NCBI GenBank assembly: GCA_013044415.1
Contig: JABEUO010000032.1
Coordinates: 1 to 18,166, forward strand
DNA length: 18,166 nt
Source of the DNA: Acidimicrobiaceae bacterium
Lineage (GTDB): Bacteria > Actinomycetota > Acidimicrobiia > Acidimicrobiales > Acidimicrobiaceae
Direction of reading: 5' to 3'
Part shown: positions 14,507 through 18,166 of the stretch, piece by piece
How the letters are laid out: each line of letters starts with the position of its first letter
Position numbering within the stretch: the stretch's first letter is position 1
Notes under the pieces: model-generated
What the model was told of the DNA's origin: nothing
What the model saw: the letters and a program-made list of their open reading frames with translations, nothing else
Databases searched by the model: none
Made by a program: the position numbers and the translations under genes

Positions 14507-15373
14507 TTGGCCAAATTGAGTGGCGGCGAGGATACCGACTGTCTGGCGATAGACATTGGTGGAACCAAAATGGCGGCGGCGCTGGTCTCGGTATCCGGGG
14601 AGATCTTGACTTCACGCAAGGTTGCCACGCCAACTACAAAAGACCCAGAGGAGACCTTTTCTACGTTAATTGGACTGATCGACGTAGTGGGCAGGGGTGC
14701 TTTCGTCGGCGTTGGTTGTGGCGGTCCGATGGATGAGACTACGGTGTCACCTTTAAATATTCCAGCTTGGAGACACTTTCCGCTGGCGAGTCGCCTTAGA
14801 TCTGAGCTTGGTGTCGAGGTATTTTTAGATAACGACGCAAAGGCTTTGGCAATAGGAGAGGCGAGGTTCGGCTACGGTGTCGGACTAGACGATTTCGTAG
14901 CGATGGTGGTTTCAACCGGTATTGGAGGTGGAATCTACTCGGGAGGCAGGCTCCTTCAGGGGAGGTCAGGCAACGCCGGTCACATCGGTCACCTCCAGGT
15001 ATACCCTGATGGAAACCGATGTAGTTGTGGTGGCCGGGGGTGCTTAGAGGCCCACGCTTCGGGTCTCGCCATCGAGCGATTCAGCCACAAGTTGGCCAGC
15101 GAGGCGAGTGATGAAATCAAGCATGAAGCCGCGGTGGCGATAGGAAGGGCTATCGCTAGTGTCGCGTCGCTACTCGACATAGAGGATTTTTTCCTAGCAG
15201 GGTCAGTAGCCCTGGGATTCGGCCAGGTATTTATTGATGAAGTCCAAGAGGTGGCCCGGGCAAACCATACCATCGATTTTGCGACCTCAATTAGGGTAAG
15301 GTCTACCCGTCACGGTTCAAATTCTCCGATTCTTGGCGCTGCCGCTCTCGGATTTTCGAGAGCCGGCCTTTAA
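14507..15373 (+). CDS. ROK family sugar kinase-like protein (substrate uncertain)
   Basis: A 288-residue ROK protein without a DNA-binding domain, so kinase-like rather than repressor-like. The N-terminal ATP phosphate loop is DIGGTKMAAAL (16-26), the catalytic base is D110 in FLDNDAKAL, and STGIGGGI follows at 136-143. Zinc ligands H162, C172, C174 and C179 (GHL and CSCGGRGCLE) have the usual spacing. The sugar-contacting ExGH motif reads HIGH here (H159 in place of Glu), so glucose specificity should not be assumed. The TTG start has GGAGG 11 bases upstream; another GAGG touches the codon. It starts 43 bases after the DUF3040 gene and may share its transcript. Confidence 0.82.
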   Translation: MAKLSGGEDTDCLAIDIGGTKMAAALVSVSGEILTSRKVATPTTKDPEETFSTLIGLIDVVGRGAFVGVGCGGPMDETTVSPLNIPAWRHFPLASRLRSELGVEVFLDNDAKALAIGEARFGYGVGLDDFVAMVVSTGIGGGIYSGGRLLQGRSGNAGHIGHLQVYPDGNRCSCGGRGCLEAHASGLAIERFSHKLASEASDEIKHEAAVAIGRAIASVASLLDIEDFFLAGSVALGFGQVFIDEVQEVARANHTIDFATSIRVRSTRHGSNSPILGAAALGFSRAGL

Positions 15374-15533
15374 TCAGCTGAGCCTGGTTTTGGAACTTAA
15401 TTTGTCGAAGGTGGTGAGTTAAAAGTTTTGGCGGTCGCTTCAAAGTACTCGAGTGTATCGACTAGATCGATCGAGTGGTATTCAGAGACGAGTTGACAAG
15501 CATTGGAGATTTTGTACTGATAGCTTTTACTCC

Positions 15534-16784
15534 ATGAACATTACCTATCCTCCAGAGGCAGATAATTATCGTTCCAAGATACGGGCTTTTTTGGAAGAGA
15601 AGCTCCCTGCGAACTGGAAGGGTATCGGATCACTGCAGAAAGATGACGCGGTTGCTTTCGCAGGTGAGTGGAGAAACACCCTCTATGAAAATAACCTGCT
15701 AGCGCTTTCCTGGCCAAAGGAGTACGGCGGAGCGGGCCTTAGCGCCCTTGAGCAGGTTGTCTTAGCGGAAGAGTTCGCCTTGGCTGGTGTTCCCACTGGT
15801 GGGCCAAACGATCCGTTCGGAATCCAGATGGTAGGTAACACCATTATTCATTGGGGTACCGACGAACAGAAGAGGCACTTCCTGCCGAGGATCCTCTCCG
15901 GGGAGGATAAGTGGTGCCAGGGGTACTCAGAGCCCAATGCCGGATCCGACCTGGCAAATCTCGGATGCAGGGCCGAGCTAGACGGCGATGAATGGGTGGT
16001 CAATGGTCAGAAGATTTGGACATCCGCCGGTCACCTGGCCAACTGGATCTTCGTCTTGACGAGGACCGACCCTTCCCAGCCAAAGCACAAAGGAATAACG
16101 TTCCTCCTGGTGCCTATGGACCAGAAAGGCGTCGAAGTGCGGCCGATCAAGATGATCTCTGGCGAGTCCGAGTTCAATGAGGTCTTTTTCAGCGATGCCA
16201 GAACAGAGAAGACGAATGTCCTTGGAGACGTCGGTGGTGGATGGGCGGTAGCCATGACGCTACTTGGCTTTGAGAGGGGCGAGGCGGCGGCGGTTGCATC
16301 CATTCTGTTCCGCAGCGAGTTGGATAGGTTGTTTGTTTTGGCAAAATCCAACGGCAAGGCGGCGGATCCCGTTATTAGGGATCGACTCGCATGGTGTTAT
16401 TCAAAGGTTGAGATCATGCGCTATCTCGGCTATCGCTCTCTGACGAGTTTTATTTCAGGGAAATCCCCGGGCCCCGAAGCCTCGATTTCTAAGCTTTATT
16501 GGAGCGAGTACCACCAGAGGGTAACTGAGCTCTCGGTCGATATTTTAGGACCCGTCGCCCTAACCCCAAGTGGCAGGAGGCCAGCTAGCGCTTTCCAGAC
16601 CGATCAACCGGGTGCCGCTAACTCTTCTTGGTCTTGGGTAGGAACCTTTCTAAATGCAAGAGCGGGCACTATTTATGCTGGTACATCCCAGATTCAGAAG
16701 AATATTCTAGGTGAATTGGTTCTTGGATTGGCGAAGGAGCCTCGCCTCGATTCTGGTCCCTGGAATGAATCGCCAGGACGCTGA
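15534..16784 (+). CDS. acyl-CoA dehydrogenase family protein
   Basis: An FAD-dependent acyl-CoA dehydrogenase of 416 residues, which would introduce the alpha-beta double bond in an acyl-CoA. The helical N-terminal domain (1-120) includes LALSWPKEYGGAGLSALEQ. The middle beta domain has the family signature YSEPNAGSDLANL and GQKIWTSAGHLANW (FAD/acyl contacts). The C-terminal helical domain ends with AGTIYAGTSQIQKNILGE, the usual closing motif. Which acyl chain it takes cannot be read from the sequence. The frame is open back to 15453, but the ATG at 15534 gives the standard N-terminus (ITYPPEADNYRSKIRAFLEE). A perfect -35 TTGACA is at 15493-15498 with only poor -10 matches near 15515-15523; a start there would give a very short or absent leader. 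Confidence 0.92.
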   Translation: MNITYPPEADNYRSKIRAFLEEKLPANWKGIGSLQKDDAVAFAGEWRNTLYENNLLALSWPKEYGGAGLSALEQVVLAEEFALAGVPTGGPNDPFGIQMVGNTIIHWGTDEQKRHFLPRILSGEDKWCQGYSEPNAGSDLANLGCRAELDGDEWVVNGQKIWTSAGHLANWIFVLTRTDPSQPKHKGITFLLVPMDQKGVEVRPIKMISGESEFNEVFFSDARTEKTNVLGDVGGGWAVAMTLLGFERGEAAAVASILFRSELDRLFVLAKSNGKAADPVIRDRLAWCYSKVEIMRYLGYRSLTSFISGKSPGPEASISKLYWSEYHQRVTELSVDILGPVALTPSGRRPASAFQTDQPGAANSSWSWVGTFLNARAGTIYAGTSQIQKNILGELVLGLAKEPRLDSGPWNESPGR

Positions 16785-17016
16785 GGTGGTCTCTAACTAC
16801 TCCGAGGGTCTATCGGTACCTGACTTCCTAAAGGCCCTTTTCGAACTCCTCTTTTGGTGTGGAGTTTTTATCCAAGCGGTATCAAGGGGCCGAATGAGGA
16901 GCCTGGGAGAGTATTGGAAGTTTCGCAAGGAGACCTACTCTCCGGACTCAGCTCCGGGTGCAAGGGCTTTGGTGTCATTCCTTAGCTGGTCTTTTGATCA
17001 GCGCCATCGACGCTAA
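16765..17016 (+). CDS. small hypothetical protein overlapping the dehydrogenase end
   Basis: An ORF of 83 codons from the ATG at 16765, overlapping the dehydrogenase stop by 20 bases in another frame. GTG at 16786, two bases after that stop, is an alternative start. The product has a hydrophobic stretch (FLKALFELLFWCGVFIQAV, about residues 19-37) and then a basic tail (SRGRMRSLGEYWKFRKE, FDQRHRR). It could be a single-span membrane protein. I recognise no family. Support: it continues 230 bases beyond the dehydrogenase with no stop, and its position suggests translational coupling. Against: no good ribosome site. Confidence 0.4.
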   Translation: MNRQDAEVVSNYSEGLSVPDFLKALFELLFWCGVFIQAVSRGRMRSLGEYWKFRKETYSPDSAPGARALVSFLSWSFDQRHRR

Positions 17017-17304
17017 CAGGCCAAGTTCGAAATGTAATACGATAACTGCAAACCGAAGTACTGATCGAAGAGAATAAGGCAATTCGGGCCATATCGCTGA
17101 GAATACCTCGCTTGAGGCTTCGGTTATTTGGGCGCTATGCGCTCGACGCCAGCGAGCCTATTAGCTATGATTTAAGTCGTGGATTGGCATTACCAATACT
17201 TGAGTCATGCACTCGGCGGAGATGCTTTGCAAAAGCGAGTTAGGGTCGCCCTTACTTGTGGATCTTTGGTGGCGTCAGAACCAGTAAGTTGTGGTAGCTG
17301 ACCA
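17017..17304. other. 288-base non-coding gap rich in small hairpins
   Basis: No gene, tRNA or known riboswitch is recognised. Small inverted repeats: GGGCGC-TAT-GCGCTC (17130-17144, one G-U pair), ATTGG-CATTA-CCAAT (17183-17197), GAGT-CATGC-ACTC near 17202-17214, and CTTACT / AGTAAG (17251-17256 and 17283-17288). The last three would be in the leader of the next gene if the promoter at 17143-17171 is real. Confidence 0.45.
17143..17171 (+). promoter_or_regulatory. predicted promoter of the HNH nuclease gene
   Basis: TCGACG (17143-17148, 4 of 6 to the -35 consensus) and TATGAT (17166-17171, 5 of 6 to the -10 consensus) have a 17-base spacer. Transcription would start near 17178, leaving a leader of about 127 bases before the GTG start. 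Confidence 0.4.
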
Positions 17305-17805
17305 GTGTCCAGGGCTCTCGTACTTAATGCAAGTTACGAAGCTCTCTGCGTAGTCACCTCACAAAGGGCTCTGGTCATGGTTTTGAATGACAAAGCGGAG
17401 CTCCTACACTCGACTGAAAATGTGTTTAGGTCGGAGAGATACGCTTTTCCAGAGCCGTCCGTCGTGAAGTTGACACATTTCGTGAGGGTGCCGTTCCCGT
17501 CTCGGATCGCGCTATCTCGTCGAGCCATCTTTGCGCGTGATAACCATCGGTGCCAATACTGTGGAGCACAGGCCGAGAATGTCGACCACGTCATCCCTCG
17601 GTCTAGGGGTGGCTCGCATAGCTGGGATAACGTGGTTGCTTCGTGTAAAAACTGCAATTCAAGGAAAGAGGACCGATTGCTTTCTGAGACCAATTTCGTC
17701 CTCAGGTCTAGACCGACCGCCCCAAAGGGTCGAGCCTGGTTGATAGCGATCGGGTCAACTCAACCCGACTGGTTGCAGTACTTGCAAGGTGCGCAATCGG
17801 CCTAG
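17305..17805 (+). CDS. HNH endonuclease family protein
   Basis: A 166-residue protein with an N-terminal domain of about 75 residues (SRALVLNASYEALCVVTSQRA at the start, in two runs 2-15 and 16-22) and a C-terminal HNH/zinc-finger nuclease domain. Visible there are C83 and C86 (CQYC), the catalytic D94-H95 pair (VDHVIPRSRGG), N109 (WDNVV), and C114 and C117 (CKNC), then NSRKEDR. This single-domain architecture is widespread and usually chromosomal in actinobacteria and cyanobacteria; its biological role is not established and it need not be a restriction enzyme. No methyltransferase is nearby. The start is GTG with no clear Shine-Dalgarno. A ligase-family gene begins 10 bases after its stop. 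Confidence 0.9.
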   Translation: MSRALVLNASYEALCVVTSQRALVMVLNDKAELLHSTENVFRSERYAFPEPSVVKLTHFVRVPFPSRIALSRRAIFARDNHRCQYCGAQAENVDHVIPRSRGGSHSWDNVVASCKNCNSRKEDRLLSETNFVLRSRPTAPKGRAWLIAIGSTQPDWLQYLQGAQSA

Positions 17806-17815
17806 TCTAGTCTCG

Positions 17816-18166
17816 ATGAATTCCAAGCGATGGCGGGTTTTAGTTGCAGACGCTCCCGCTCAGGTATGTCACGACTATGAACCAGACGACAGTGACCGAC
17901 GGGTCCTACTATTGTGTAGGCCAACTTCTAGGTCTGTGGTACTCGGAGCCGCTCAGAAGGCGGATCTTTTCGATGGATCTGTTCTTAGCTCGCAGGGTTT
18001 CGAACTTGCTAAGCGTTCTTCGGGAGGGGGGGCGGTAATTGTCGAGCCAAAGGGCCAGCTGTGGGCTCATCTCTTTATCCGTCCCGATGATCGACTTTGG
18101 GAAGATGACGTACTTGTTGCTTTCGATTGGATTGGGGAACTTTCGGTAGCCTTTTTTGAGTTTTTG
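17816..18166 (+). CDS. lipoate/biotin protein ligase family protein, N-terminal part (runs off window)
   Basis: An open frame of 117 codons runs from the ATG at 17816 to the last base, with no stop. I recognise SVVLGAAQ (about 41-48) and KRSSGGGAVIVEP (about 66-78), matching the BPL/LplA/LipB fold, in which the (R)RxSGGGxV loop binds lipoyl- or biotinyl-AMP. The following strand LWAHLFIRP also fits. Such enzymes attach lipoate or related acyl groups to a lysine of carrier domains. The N-terminal part before the LG motif is short compared with LplA. The catalytic lysine and any accessory domain lie beyond the window, so ligase versus transferase cannot be decided. A GTG at 17789 inside the HNH gene is an alternative start; no clear Shine-Dalgarno supports the ATG. 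Confidence 0.75.
   Translation, partial: MNSKRWRVLVADAPAQVCHDYEPDDSDRRVLLLCRPTSRSVVLGAAQKADLFDGSVLSSQGFELAKRSSGGGAVIVEPKGQLWAHLFIRPDDRLWEDDVLVAFDWIGELSVAFFEFL

Noticed and set aside
15453..15533. 27-residue N-terminal extension of the acyl-CoA dehydrogenase
   Set aside because: It is not family-like (basic and Ser/Tyr rich) and precedes the standard N-terminus at the ATG 15534; a TTGACA -35 element also falls within it.
1..18166. CRISPR arrays, IS elements, phage genes, tRNA or rRNA genes, toxin-antitoxin or defence islands
   Set aside because: No regularly spaced repeats, transposase motifs, tRNA T-loop sequences in context or recognisable defence genes were seen; the lone HNH gene has no methyltransferase or other partner typical of defence.

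Overview
The window looks like chromosome from an actinobacterium of moderate G+C, plausibly an Acidimicrobiia-like lineage. This is an inference from gene order, from the DUF3040 membrane protein, the actinobacterial-type DapC and DapE, the lexA / LysM / nrdR block, and LexA-box-like sites of the actinobacterial type. I see no phage, IS element, CRISPR array, rRNA or tRNA gene. Most of it is core housekeeping sequence. Alternative start codons are very common, with TTG used by about eight genes.

Left part (1-8144, all +): the C-terminal end of recA, then miaB and miaA (both modify the A37 region of tRNAs), dapF, hflX (GTPase, overlapping dapF by 4 bases), and a dapC-dapD-dapE run. Together dapC, dapD, dapE and dapF cover the succinylase branch of meso-diaminopimelate/lysine synthesis from tetrahydrodipicolinate to meso-DAP. 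DapD is the enterobacterial-type enzyme rather than the mycobacterial type. No recX lies between recA and miaB.

Centre (8145-10916): a DNA-damage block. lexA (-) is divergent from a small membrane-anchored LysM protein (+) placed like the SOS cell-division inhibitor next to lexA in mycobacteria, and nrdR, the repressor of ribonucleotide reductase genes, follows. The shared 135-base promoter region holds two LexA-box-like sites and, between them, a perfect 14-base palindrome of unknown owner. A free-standing SRPBCC-fold gene follows.

Right part (10917-18166): an inositol-monophosphatase-family gene (-) divergent from a threonine aldolase / PIG-L deacetylase pair (+); a DUF3040 membrane protein followed by a ROK sugar-kinase-like gene; an acyl-CoA dehydrogenase with a small overlapping ORF; a 288-base non-coding stretch rich in small hairpins; an HNH nuclease; and the start of a lipoate/biotin ligase-family gene that runs off the window end.

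Nothing here is clearly a new system. The points most worth a second look are the lexA/LysM intergenic region, the DapD type, the altered sugar-site motif of the ROK protein, and a dual-orientation Shine-Dalgarno palindrome between divergent genes.
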